From: Rhodoferax sp. UBA5149
GTDB taxonomy: Bacteria > Pseudomonadota > Gammaproteobacteria > Burkholderiales > Burkholderiaceae_C
Reading direction: 5' to 3'
Assembly: GCF_002413825.1 (NCBI RefSeq)
Contig: NZ_DHXT01000150.1
Span: forward strand, 6,779 to 13,914
Length of the DNA: 7,136 bases
Of the stretch, positions 1-5,618 are shown piece by piece. Positions within the stretch are counted from its first letter, which is position 1, and every line of letters starts with the position of its first letter. The notes under the pieces are model-generated. The model searched no databases. It saw nothing but the letters and a program-made list of their open reading frames with translations, and was not told where the DNA came from. The translations under genes and the position numbers were made by a program.

Positions 1-263
1 TCGCCGATCTTGCCGGTGCGGGCCGCAGCCTCCACCGCCTCGATGACACGGTCCACCAGCTCGTCGGCAATGGCGGCTTCGATCTTGACCTTGGGCAAGA
101 AGTCCACCACGTACTCGGCACCGCGGTACAACTCGGTGTGGCCTTTTTGACGACCAAAGCCCTTGACCTCGGTCACGGTGATGCCCTGCACGCCGATGGC
201 GGAGAGCGCTTCGCGCACCTCGTCCAGCTTGAAGGGTTTGATGATGGCAGTTACGAGTTTCAT
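1..263 (-). CDS. glnK: Nitrogen regulatory P-II protein GlnK (3' end beyond window)
   Basis: P-II proteins are small cytoplasmic trimers that sense 2-oxoglutarate, ATP/ADP and glutamine (through uridylylation), and that bind and block the ammonium channel AmtB. The first 87 codons of a family usually 112 residues long are present; the C-terminal part lies off the left edge. The N-terminus MKLVTAIIKPFKLDEVREAL is characteristic. The T-loop lies at about residues 36-55 and carries Tyr51, the uridylylation site, within RGAEYVVDF. The strand and helix with KIEAAIADELVDRVIEAV follow. The ATG at 261-263 has GGAG (complement of 269-272) five nt upstream. The gene begins 22 nt after the outer-membrane gene stops, so the two are almost surely cotranscribed from the sigma-54 promoter at 1087-1102. 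GlnK is preferred over GlnB because of this promoter and because glnK is normally linked to amtB, which I infer lies just beyond the edge but cannot see. Confidence 0.96.
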   Translation of the reverse strand, partial: MKLVTAIIKPFKLDEVREALSAIGVQGITVTEVKGFGRQKGHTELYRGAEYVVDFLPKVKIEAAIADELVDRVIEAVEAAARTGKIG

Positions 264-285
264 GGTTGCTCCAAATGGATTGAGA

Positions 286-1050
286 TCAGAAGCTGTATTT
301 CAGGCCGACCAGCACGCCAGATTTGCCCAAATTGTCGAACGTGCCCACTTTGTAAAAAGCATCGGGGGCGTCGGTTCCGAGGGCTGCGATGGAGACCGAC
401 AGACCATTGCCAAAGTCTTTGGCCAAGGTCAGCGAGTAGTCCGTGTAGTCGCCGTTAATGGCTTGATTCGGAATGGTCTGGTGACCCAGGTGCGGCGTGA
501 GCGTGAGACCGTTACCCAGGTCAAAGTTGGCGGCGACTTCAAAATACGCGCTGCCGGAGCTGCTGTTGTTGGCGATGAAGTTGCTCACGCTGCGGCTGTA
601 TTTGGCGGTCACCACGCTATAAGTCAGGGCGCCGTAGACTTCGGTGGTGTTGGCATTGGCGAAGCCAACAACGTTGGCGGCCGTGTTGCTGGGGTATTGG
701 TAGGTGATCACGCCCAGGTCATAGTTGAAATCCTTGCTGATTTCACCTTTGTAGCCACCGTACAAGTCGATTTCAAGCGAGCCGTCGGTGGCGCCAATGT
801 AGTCCTTGATCCAGTTGATGTTGGAACCCCAGGCGCCCAGGTAAAAACCGCTCTTGTGCGCAAAGTCCACCCCCGCTTGCAGCGCTGGCTTGAACGACGT
901 TTGCGAGATGCCGCGAAAGCGGTAGTCGCTGGTGACGCCGACGTTGTACGACAGCGTGTAATCAGGCTCGGGCGCTTTTGTTTGCGCCATGGCGGCCATG
1001 CTGGCAAGCAAGGTGGTCAGAACGAGTGCGGATTTTGATTTCAATTTCAT
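286..1050 (-). CDS. Outer-membrane beta-barrel protein, TIGR02001-like
   Basis: The product is 254 residues. A signal peptide is clear: MKLKSK, a hydrophobic stretch ALVLTTLLASMAAM, and a likely cleavage after AMA at residue 22, leaving a mature protein of about 232 residues. The mature part alternates polar and aromatic residues, as in YTLSYNVGVTSDYRFRG near the start, and ends in LVGLKYSF. A terminal Phe with this pattern is the usual signal for beta-barrel assembly. The SDYRFRGISQT block and overall length fit the TIGR02001 (gcw_chp) family of outer-membrane proteins, whose function is unknown. The ATG at 1048-1050 is chosen because GGAG lies six nt upstream (complement of 1057-1060) and a signal peptide follows directly; an in-frame extension to 1137 has neither and would cover the promoter. 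The gene lies 22 nt before glnK and behind a sigma-54/NtrC control region, which suggests expression under nitrogen limitation and a role in passage or sensing of a nitrogen compound at the outer membrane. That role is inference. Confidence 0.92.
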   Translation of the reverse strand: MKLKSKSALVLTTLLASMAAMAQTKAPEPDYTLSYNVGVTSDYRFRGISQTSFKPALQAGVDFAHKSGFYLGAWGSNINWIKDYIGATDGSLEIDLYGGYKGEISKDFNYDLGVITYQYPSNTAANVVGFANANTTEVYGALTYSVVTAKYSRSVSNFIANNSSSGSAYFEVAANFDLGNGLTLTPHLGHQTIPNQAINGDYTDYSLTLAKDFGNGLSVSIAALGTDAPDAFYKVGTFDNLGKSGVLVGLKYSF

Positions 1051-1056
1051 AAAGCT

Positions 1057-1060
1057 CTCC
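1057..1060 (-). promoter_or_regulatory. Ribosome binding site of the outer-membrane protein gene
   Basis: GGAG on the minus strand, six nt from the ATG at 1050. It decides the start in favour of MKLKSK over the longer in-frame option at 1137. Confidence 0.85.
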
Positions 1061-1086
1061 AAGGCGGTTAAGGGATGTAAGTAATA

Positions 1087-1102
1087 AGCACAGAGCGTGC
1101 CA
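1087..1102 (-). promoter_or_regulatory. Sigma-54 (RpoN) promoter of the outer-membrane protein-glnK operon
   Basis: The minus strand reads TGGCACGCTCTGTGCT. The known consensus is TGGCACG-N4-TTGCW. Here the -24 element TGGCACG is exact and the -12 element is GTGCT, one base off TTGCT. The invariant GG (1101-1100) and GC (1089-1088) are separated by exactly 10 nt, the required spacing. The predicted transcription start is near 1076, giving a leader of about 26 nt that holds the ribosome binding site. An NtrC-type enhancer lies about 115 bp upstream. RpoN promoters need such an activator, so transcription should rise when nitrogen is limiting. Confidence 0.86.
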
Positions 1103-1164
1103 GATAGAACGCCAAAATCAGCCTCGTCCTTGTGCACCGATTTAACGGCTTTGCGTTAAGATGT

Positions 1165-1180
1165 CTGTATAAAAATACAG
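1165..1180. promoter_or_regulatory. LexA (SOS) operator, upstream of comM
   Basis: CTGTATAAAAATACAG is a perfect inverted repeat with 6-bp arms around AAAA and matches the LexA consensus CTGT-N8-ACAG used in gamma- and betaproteobacteria. The right flank TA extends the match to the longer form ending ACAGTA. The box covers a TATAAA stretch (1168-1173) that could be part of a -10 region, although I found no convincing -35 at 16-18 nt. It sits 70 nt before the comM ATG, a usual distance for LexA repression, and about 63 bp upstream of the sigma-54 promoter on the other strand. The more likely target is comM. E. coli yifB/comM is not a classical SOS gene, so this would be lineage-specific control. 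Confidence 0.8.
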
Positions 1181-1182
1181 TA

Positions 1183-1199
1183 TGCACTTCATTGGTGCA
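1183..1199. promoter_or_regulatory. NtrC enhancer site
   Basis: TGCACTTCATTGGTGCA closely matches the NtrC binding consensus, TGCAC and GTGCA half-sites in a 17-bp window. The symmetry extends to TATGCAC-N7-GTGCATA (1181-1201). Its centre at 1191 is about 115 bp upstream of the start predicted for the sigma-54 promoter, the normal position for an NtrC enhancer. A weaker candidate lies at 1133-1149: a perfect TGCACC half-site (1133-1138) with a poor partner. A third lone GGTGC half is at 1209-1213. Only two bp separate the strong site from the LexA operator. On the plus strand it lies 51 nt before the comM start, where NtrC binding might hinder comM transcription; that is inference. Confidence 0.87.
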
Positions 1200-1236
1200 T
1201 ATGAAATTGGTGCTGCTTCGTTTTTTGCACCCTTTT

Positions 1237-1244
1237 GGAGAGGA
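1237..1244 (+). promoter_or_regulatory. Ribosome binding site of comM
   Basis: GGAGAGGA lies six nt before the ATG at 1251. It decides the start: an in-frame ATG at 1182 would add 23 residues unlike the family, lacks such a site, and lies inside the NtrC/LexA control region. Confidence 0.9.
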
Positions 1245-1250
1245 ATCCTC

Positions 1251-2789
1251 ATGAGTTTGTGTTTGGTGCAAAGCCGTGCCCTGCTGGGTCTGGACGCCGC
1301 CGCCGTCACGGTGGAAGTGCATCTGGCCAATGGCCTGCCCAGCTTCACGCTCGTGGGCTTGGCCGATGTCGAGGTCAAGGAGGCCAGAGAACGGGTGCGC
1401 TGCGCGATCCAGAACTCGGGCCTGGAATTTCCGCACAACAAACGTATCACCGTCAACCTGGCACCGGCCGACCTGCCCAAGGACTCCGGGCGCTTTGACC
1501 TGCCGATTGCGCTGGGTATTCTGGCCGCCAGCGGTCAGATCGACCCGACCCAGCTGGCCGGCCATGAATTTGCCGGGGAGTTGTCACTGTCAGGTGAGTT
1601 GCGGCCGGTGCGCGGTGCGCTGGCCATGAGTCTGGCCTTGCATGCCGGGCGGGTCGTGACCCGACTGGTGCTGCCGCCCGACAGCGCGGAAGAAGCGGCG
1701 CTGGTGCCCGATGCCCATGTCTATCGGGCCAGCCATTTGCTGGACGTGGTGCGTCATTTTTTGCCGCCAGTGGCGGACGCGCCACCGCCGGAGCCTGCGC
1801 CCGGCTGGTCGCGCGTCACGGCGCTGCCCCAGTCCTATGCCGTCCAGTACCCGGACCTGGCCGATGTCAAAGGCCAGCGGGGTGCCAAACGAGCGCTGGA
1901 GATTGCCGCCGCCGGCGGCCACAGCCTGCTGTTGATGGGGCCGCCGGGCTCCGGCAAGTCGATGCTGGCGCAGCGGTTTGCCGGCCTGCTGCCAGCCATG
2001 ACGACGGACGAAGCACTGCAAAGTGCGGCCGTGGCCAGCTTGGGCGGTCGTTTCTCGCTGGCGCGCTGGGCGCAGCGCCCGACCTGCAGCCCGCACCATA
2101 CGGCCAGCGCCGTGGCTTTGGTGGGGGGCGGCTCGCCGCCGCGGCCCGGCGAAATTTCACTGGCGCACCATGGCGTGCTGTTTCTGGATGAGCTGCCCGA
2201 GTTTCCGCGCGCCGCGCTGGAAGCCCTGCGGGAACCGCTGGAGTCGGGCACCATCACGATTTCGCGCGCCGCGCGGCGGGCCGAGTTCCCGGCCCGCTTC
2301 CAGTTGATCGGCGCCATGAATCCCTGCCCCTGCGGCTATCTGGGGTCGGCGCAAAAGGCCTGTCGCTGCACGCCCGACCAGGTCTCGCGCTACCAGAGCA
2401 AGCTCAGCGGCCCGCTGATTGACCGCATTGACCTGCATGTGGAAGTGCCGGCTTTGCCGTCGGCTGATCTCCTGCAAGCCGGGCCGGGTGAATCCACGGC
2501 GGCCATCCGCGAGCGTTGCACCGCGGCCCGCGAGCGCGCCATGACGCGCCAGGGCAAGGCGAACCAGGCGCTGCAAGGTCAGGAAATCGACGCCCATTTG
2601 CTGCTCGACGAGGCCGCCGCCAAGTTCTTGAATATTGCTGCAGCGCGCTTGGGCTGGTCAGCCCGTAGCACGCACCGTGCTCTCAAAGTGGCACGCACCA
2701 TCGCCGATCTGGCCGGTGCGCGCAGCACCCAGGTCACGCATGTGGCCGAGGCCATGCAATACCGGCGCGCGCTGCGCGCAGGCATTTAG
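1251..2789 (+). CDS. comM: ComM (YifB family) Mg-chelatase-like AAA+ ATPase, branch-migration helicase
   Basis: The product is 512 residues, the usual length for YifB/ComM. ComM forms a hexameric ATPase that drives branch migration of incoming single-stranded DNA during natural transformation; the link is from work on Vibrio and Acinetobacter, not from this sequence. An N-terminal ChlI/Lon-like domain covers about residues 20-140 (ANGLPSFTLVGLAD, then RITVNLAPADLPKDSGRFDL). The AAA+ domain covers about 190-395, with Walker A GPPGSGKS at 230-237, Walker B VLFLDE at 309-314, GGGSPPRPGEISLAHHG between them, and MNPCPCGY at 356-363. Cysteines 359, 361, 371 and 373 form the cluster typical of the family. 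A C-terminal Mg_chelatase_C domain ends with RAYRRALR-like residues (QYRRALRAG). The segment TCSPHHTAS replaces the more usual RAPHHTAS, a small divergence with no frame damage. A LexA operator lies upstream. The stop overlaps the stop of the convergent cyclic-di-GMP gene by 4 bp. Confidence 0.97.
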   Translation: MSLCLVQSRALLGLDAAAVTVEVHLANGLPSFTLVGLADVEVKEARERVRCAIQNSGLEFPHNKRITVNLAPADLPKDSGRFDLPIALGILAASGQIDPTQLAGHEFAGELSLSGELRPVRGALAMSLALHAGRVVTRLVLPPDSAEEAALVPDAHVYRASHLLDVVRHFLPPVADAPPPEPAPGWSRVTALPQSYAVQYPDLADVKGQRGAKRALEIAAAGGHSLLLMGPPGSGKSMLAQRFAGLLPAMTTDEALQSAAVASLGGRFSLARWAQRPTCSPHHTASAVALVGGGSPPRPGEISLAHHGVLFLDELPEFPRAALEALREPLESGTITISRAARRAEFPARFQLIGAMNPCPCGYLGSAQKACRCTPDQVSRYQSKLSGPLIDRIDLHVEVPALPSADLLQAGPGESTAAIRERCTAARERAMTRQGKANQALQGQEIDAHLLLDEAAAKFLNIAAARLGWSARSTHRALKVARTIADLAGARSTQVTHVAEAMQYRRALRAGI

Positions 2790-5314
2790 CTGCCAAGGTG
2801 ATTTGAAGCGGCGCATCCGGCGGTGCGAGCCAATGAAGTGAGCCAGTCAAAGGCGGCCGTGTCGCTGAGCGCACGGCTGAAGTAGTGGCCCTGAAAGACA
2901 TCGCAGCCCAGCTTGGCCAGGTAGTCGCGCTGACCCGGTGTCTCGACGCCCTCAGCGACCACTGCGAGCCCCAGATTGTGGGCCAGTCCGATCGTGGCGG
3001 CGCAGATGGCTGCATCGCTGCTGTTGGTCTCCAAATCCTGGACAAAAGTACGGTCGAGCTTGAGGTAGTCCAGGGGCAAGCGCTTGAGGTAAGCCAGCGA
3101 GGAATAGCCGGTGCCAAAGTCATCAATGGCCAGGCGCACGCCCTGGACGCGGATCAGTTCCAGGCGTTCGATGGATGCATGCGGATCTTGCATGGCCACG
3201 GATTCGGTGATCTCCAGGATCAAGGCATTGGCGGACAGGCCGCTGTCGCCCAAAGCGCTGGCTATGCGCTGAGGCAGCTTGTCATCGCGCAGCTGGAGGG
3301 CACTGAGATTGACCGCCATGGTCAAGCCCACCAGGCCTTTCTGGCGCCAGCGCGCCGCGGTGTGACAGGCGGTGCGCAAGGCCCAGTCGCCGATGTCGCT
3401 GATCAGGCCGAGTTCTTCTGCCAGCGCAATGAACTCGTCGGGCAGAATCAGTTCGCCCGTGGGTTTTTGCCAGCGGATCAAGGCCTCCGCACCCATAGCA
3501 TGCTGGCCTGAAGCATCAAGCTGGGGCTGGTAGTGAAGCACGAACTGTTGCTGGCTGACCGCCTCGCGCAAGGTGCGTTCCAGTTCGAGTCGGCTACTTG
3601 CGGCCGTCATCATGGCCGCATCGAAGAAGTGGAACACGCCCTTGCCGGCGTTCTTGGCGTGGTACATGGCGATGTCCGCGCTTTGCATGAGCGCGCCCCG
3701 ATCCCGTCCGTCCTGCGGATAAAAGCAAATTCCGATGGAGGCGGAGGCGCGCAGCGCATGGCTGCCAAGTTCGATCGGCTGGTTCAACGCGGCAATGATC
3801 TTGGCGGCAACGCCCGTGGCATCCCGGGGATCCATGACCTCGGCCAGCACCACCACGAATTCGTCACCACCGAGTCGGGCCACGATGTCGTTGTCGCGCA
3901 CGGTGGCACTCAGACGTCGGGCGACTTCACGCAAGAACTGGTCGCCCACACCATGTCCCAGGGTGTCATTGATGGCCTTGAAGTTGTCCATGTCCAGGAA
4001 CATGACGGCCAGTTGCCGCTCGTGTCGGCGGGCGTCGGCCACCAACTGGTCCAGCCTTGCTTCGAGCGTGTAGCGATTGGCCAGCCCGGTGAGCGTGTCA
4101 CGGTGGGCCAGGCGTTCGATGGCCTCGGCGGCGCGGTGCTGCTCAGTCACATCGGTATAGATCGTCACAAAGCTGCCGTCCGCCAGTGGCAGGCCGCGCA
4201 CTTCGAGCATCGTGCCGTTCGGTCGGGTTCGCTTGAAATGGTGGGCCTGATGTTGGCGCGCGCGCTCCAGCAATTGTTGAACCTGGACTTCGGCGTCGCC
4301 GAGTCCGTACTCGCCGCGCGCCGCGTTGTAGCGGAAAAACCGCTCCAGTGTGGGCAGGCCGTCAAACAGCTCGGGCGGGAAATCGAGCAAACGGGCATAT
4401 TCCTTGTTATGGGCCAGCAGCCGCTGATCGGCGCCAAACAGCGTGACACCACCGGGTATGTTGTCCACCAAGGTCTGAAACACTTCACTTTTTTGCCTGA
4501 GTTCGCGCTCAATGGCTTTTTGCTCGGTGATGTCGGTGTAGCTGGTGACGAAACCCACGGTGCGCCCGTCCAGTTGCATGGGGCGTCCTTCCACCAGATG
4601 GGTGCGGCCATTGGGCCGCGTCCGTTCGAAGCGGTGGGCCTCGAATTTAAGCGCCATCGCGCGCCTCTGTGCCACCTGGTCGACCGGATTACCGGGCCCG
4701 TATTCCCCGCGCAGCGCCGGGTACATGATCAGATTCTCGAAGGGGACATCCTGGTAGGTGCTCTCGGGCGGGAGTTCGAGTACCTCCAGGAAGGTGGCAT
4801 TCCAGCACTTGAGGTGAAGCTGCTGGTCAAATACCGAGATGCCTTGCGGCAGGTGATCGACCACACTGCGCAGATATAGCGCCTGCTCGCTCAGGGCGGC
4901 CTTGATGTGCTGATGATCGGTGATGTCGGTATAGATGCTGATGAAGCCGCCGTTGGGCAGCGGCGCCCCCATGATTTCCAGTACCCGTCCGTCGGGCCGG
5001 GTGCGCTGGAAGCGATGCGCCTCACCTTTTCGCGCCAGCGCCATGCGCTCTCGGGTTTGCTGGTGCGGGTCGCCCGCACCATATTCGCCACGCAATGCGT
5101 TGAAAAGGGTCAACTCCTCCAGTGTCGGCAAAGCTCGCTCAAACATGCCCACGGGAAAATTGAGCATATCGACAAGCAGGCGGTTGATGGCCAGCAGTCT
5201 GAGATCCCGATCGAACACGGAGATGCCGACCGGCAAGTGATCGAGTATGGCCCTGAACATGGCCAATTCGTCGTCATCGACCAGTGCAGAGGCGAAGTGG
5301 CCACTTTGACCCAT
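2786..5314 (-). CDS. Triple-PAS diguanylate cyclase/phosphodiesterase (PAS-PAS-PAS-GGDEF-EAL)
   Basis: The product is 842 residues and should make and/or break cyclic-di-GMP, the messenger that sets motile versus sessile life. Three PAS_7-type domains lie at about residues 18-133, 145-263 and 276-391, each ending in YTDIT or YTDVT. GGDEF covers about 402-565, with intact GGDEF at 482-486 and an inhibitory I-site RDND at 473-476. EAL covers about 575-820, with EAL at 610-612, ITES at 702-705, DDFGTGYSSL at 731-740, LKLD at 751-754, AEGVET at 787-792 and QGH at 808-810. All key residues of both enzymes are therefore present, so either or both may be active. I see no signal peptide or membrane span, so it is probably cytoplasmic. 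The ATG at 5312-5314 is chosen because AGGA lies six nt upstream; an upstream in-frame TTG at 5344 has no good site. It follows the Cache-CheW gene on the same strand after 304 nt and converges on comM. Confidence 0.96.
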   Translation of the reverse strand: MGQSGHFASALVDDDELAMFRAILDHLPVGISVFDRDLRLLAINRLLVDMLNFPVGMFERALPTLEELTLFNALRGEYGAGDPHQQTRERMALARKGEAHRFQRTRPDGRVLEIMGAPLPNGGFISIYTDITDHQHIKAALSEQALYLRSVVDHLPQGISVFDQQLHLKCWNATFLEVLELPPESTYQDVPFENLIMYPALRGEYGPGNPVDQVAQRRAMALKFEAHRFERTRPNGRTHLVEGRPMQLDGRTVGFVTSYTDITEQKAIERELRQKSEVFQTLVDNIPGGVTLFGADQRLLAHNKEYARLLDFPPELFDGLPTLERFFRYNAARGEYGLGDAEVQVQQLLERARQHQAHHFKRTRPNGTMLEVRGLPLADGSFVTIYTDVTEQHRAAEAIERLAHRDTLTGLANRYTLEARLDQLVADARRHERQLAVMFLDMDNFKAINDTLGHGVGDQFLREVARRLSATVRDNDIVARLGGDEFVVVLAEVMDPRDATGVAAKIIAALNQPIELGSHALRASASIGICFYPQDGRDRGALMQSADIAMYHAKNAGKGVFHFFDAAMMTAASSRLELERTLREAVSQQQFVLHYQPQLDASGQHAMGAEALIRWQKPTGELILPDEFIALAEELGLISDIGDWALRTACHTAARWRQKGLVGLTMAVNLSALQLRDDKLPQRIASALGDSGLSANALILEITESVAMQDPHASIERLELIRVQGVRLAIDDFGTGYSSLAYLKRLPLDYLKLDRTFVQDLETNSSDAAICAATIGLAHNLGLAVVAEGVETPGQRDYLAKLGCDVFQGHYFSRALSDTAAFDWLTSLARTAGCAASNHLGS
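4142..5263 (-). repeat. Three tandem PAS-coding repeat units inside the GGDEF-EAL gene
   Basis: The units code for residues 18-133 (5263-4916), 145-263 (4882-4526) and 276-391 (4489-4142), a period of 128 then 131 residues. Each has the same landmarks: I/VxDHLPxGISVFD (LVDNIPGGVTLFG in the third), then LRGEYGxGD/N, then HRFxRTRPxGR, then YTDIT/VTE. The repeat is clear in protein and partly in DNA, for example the gtgatgtcggt(a/g)tag blocks near 4920 and 4528. They look like old internal duplications of one PAS_7 module. Confidence 0.85.
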
Positions 5315-5618
5315 ATCAATTCCTGAGGGTGGGAATAAAACCAAACCGATCTATTGCGCATGCGTTGTGCACCGGACGGACGAACGCCGGTGTTGTCAAC
5401 TTGGCCGGTCGAGTCCGAGTTTAGACCGTTGGCAACTTCCCCCGCAAGCTCATGCGGCGTGTTTTCCCAACAGGTGGACAAACGTGACTCTCCCCAAGCC
5501 ATAACTGCCTGGACGCGCAGAGCCCGTTTTTGGTTGGCGTTGCGCTGGTAGCGGCAGCGCATGAACCGCTTGGCTACCGGGTCGTGGACCGACAAAATCG
5601 CCGGCAGGATTTAGCCAG
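5315..5618. other. 304-nt gap between the two signalling genes, no gene supported
   Basis: No open frame here has a ribosome binding site or a recognisable protein. Besides the AGGA at 5321-5324 I see only weak signals: a minus-strand TTGACA (complement of 5394-5399) with no matching -10 at 16-18 nt, and an inverted repeat CACCGG/CCGGTG (5370-5375 and 5387-5392, 11-nt loop). No hairpin followed by a T-run marks a terminator after the Cache-CheW stop. The gap is long enough for the GGDEF-EAL gene to have its own promoter, which I cannot place with confidence. Confidence 0.55.
5321..5324 (-). promoter_or_regulatory. Ribosome binding site deciding the start of the GGDEF-EAL gene
   Basis: AGGA on the minus strand, six nt from the ATG at 5314. 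The alternative TTG at 5344 would add ten residues (first in frame with VLFPPSGID) and has no comparable site upstream. Confidence 0.7.

Noticed and set aside
163..1038. Long plus-strand open frame (291 codons) opposite glnK and the outer-membrane gene
   Set aside because: It lies antisense to two well-supported genes, resembles no known family, is rich in Val/Gly/Ala as expected from a GC-rich shadow frame, and has no ribosome binding site.
1182..1250. Upstream in-frame ATG for comM at 1182
   Set aside because: The extra 23 residues are not family-like, the codon lies in the NtrC/LexA region, and a strong ribosome binding site precedes the ATG at 1251.
2701..2720. 20-bp near-repeat (19 of 20 bases) of positions 1-20 inside comM
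   Set aside because: The two copies lie in unrelated genes on opposite coding strands (glnK and comM). The similarity does not extend past the 20 bases, so it looks like chance in codon-biased sequence.
3533..4879. Long plus-strand open frame (448 codons) opposite the PAS-GGDEF-EAL gene
   Set aside because: It is the shadow of a gene whose domains and catalytic motifs are unmistakable. Its composition, rich in His, Gln, Gly and Val, is typical of an antisense frame.
5315..5344. TTG start at 5344 for the GGDEF-EAL gene
   Set aside because: There is no good ribosome binding site upstream, whereas the ATG at 5314 has AGGA at a fitting distance.
5370..5392. Inverted repeat CACCGG-N11-CCGGTG in the 304-nt gap
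   Set aside because: A six-bp stem of GC-rich sequence is expected by chance in this genome, and there is no T-run for a terminator.
5394..5399. Perfect -35 hexamer TTGACA on the minus strand before the GGDEF-EAL gene
   Set aside because: The sequence 16-18 nt downstream is GC-rich (TCCGGT) with no -10 likeness, so there is no full sigma-70 promoter.
5398..5423. FliA (sigma-28)-like promoter on the minus strand: TAAA (5420-5423) and GCCAAGTT (5398-5405)
   Set aside because: The spacing is 14 rather than 15 nt, and only about half of the -10 element matches. It would make sense for a motility gene but is too weak to call.
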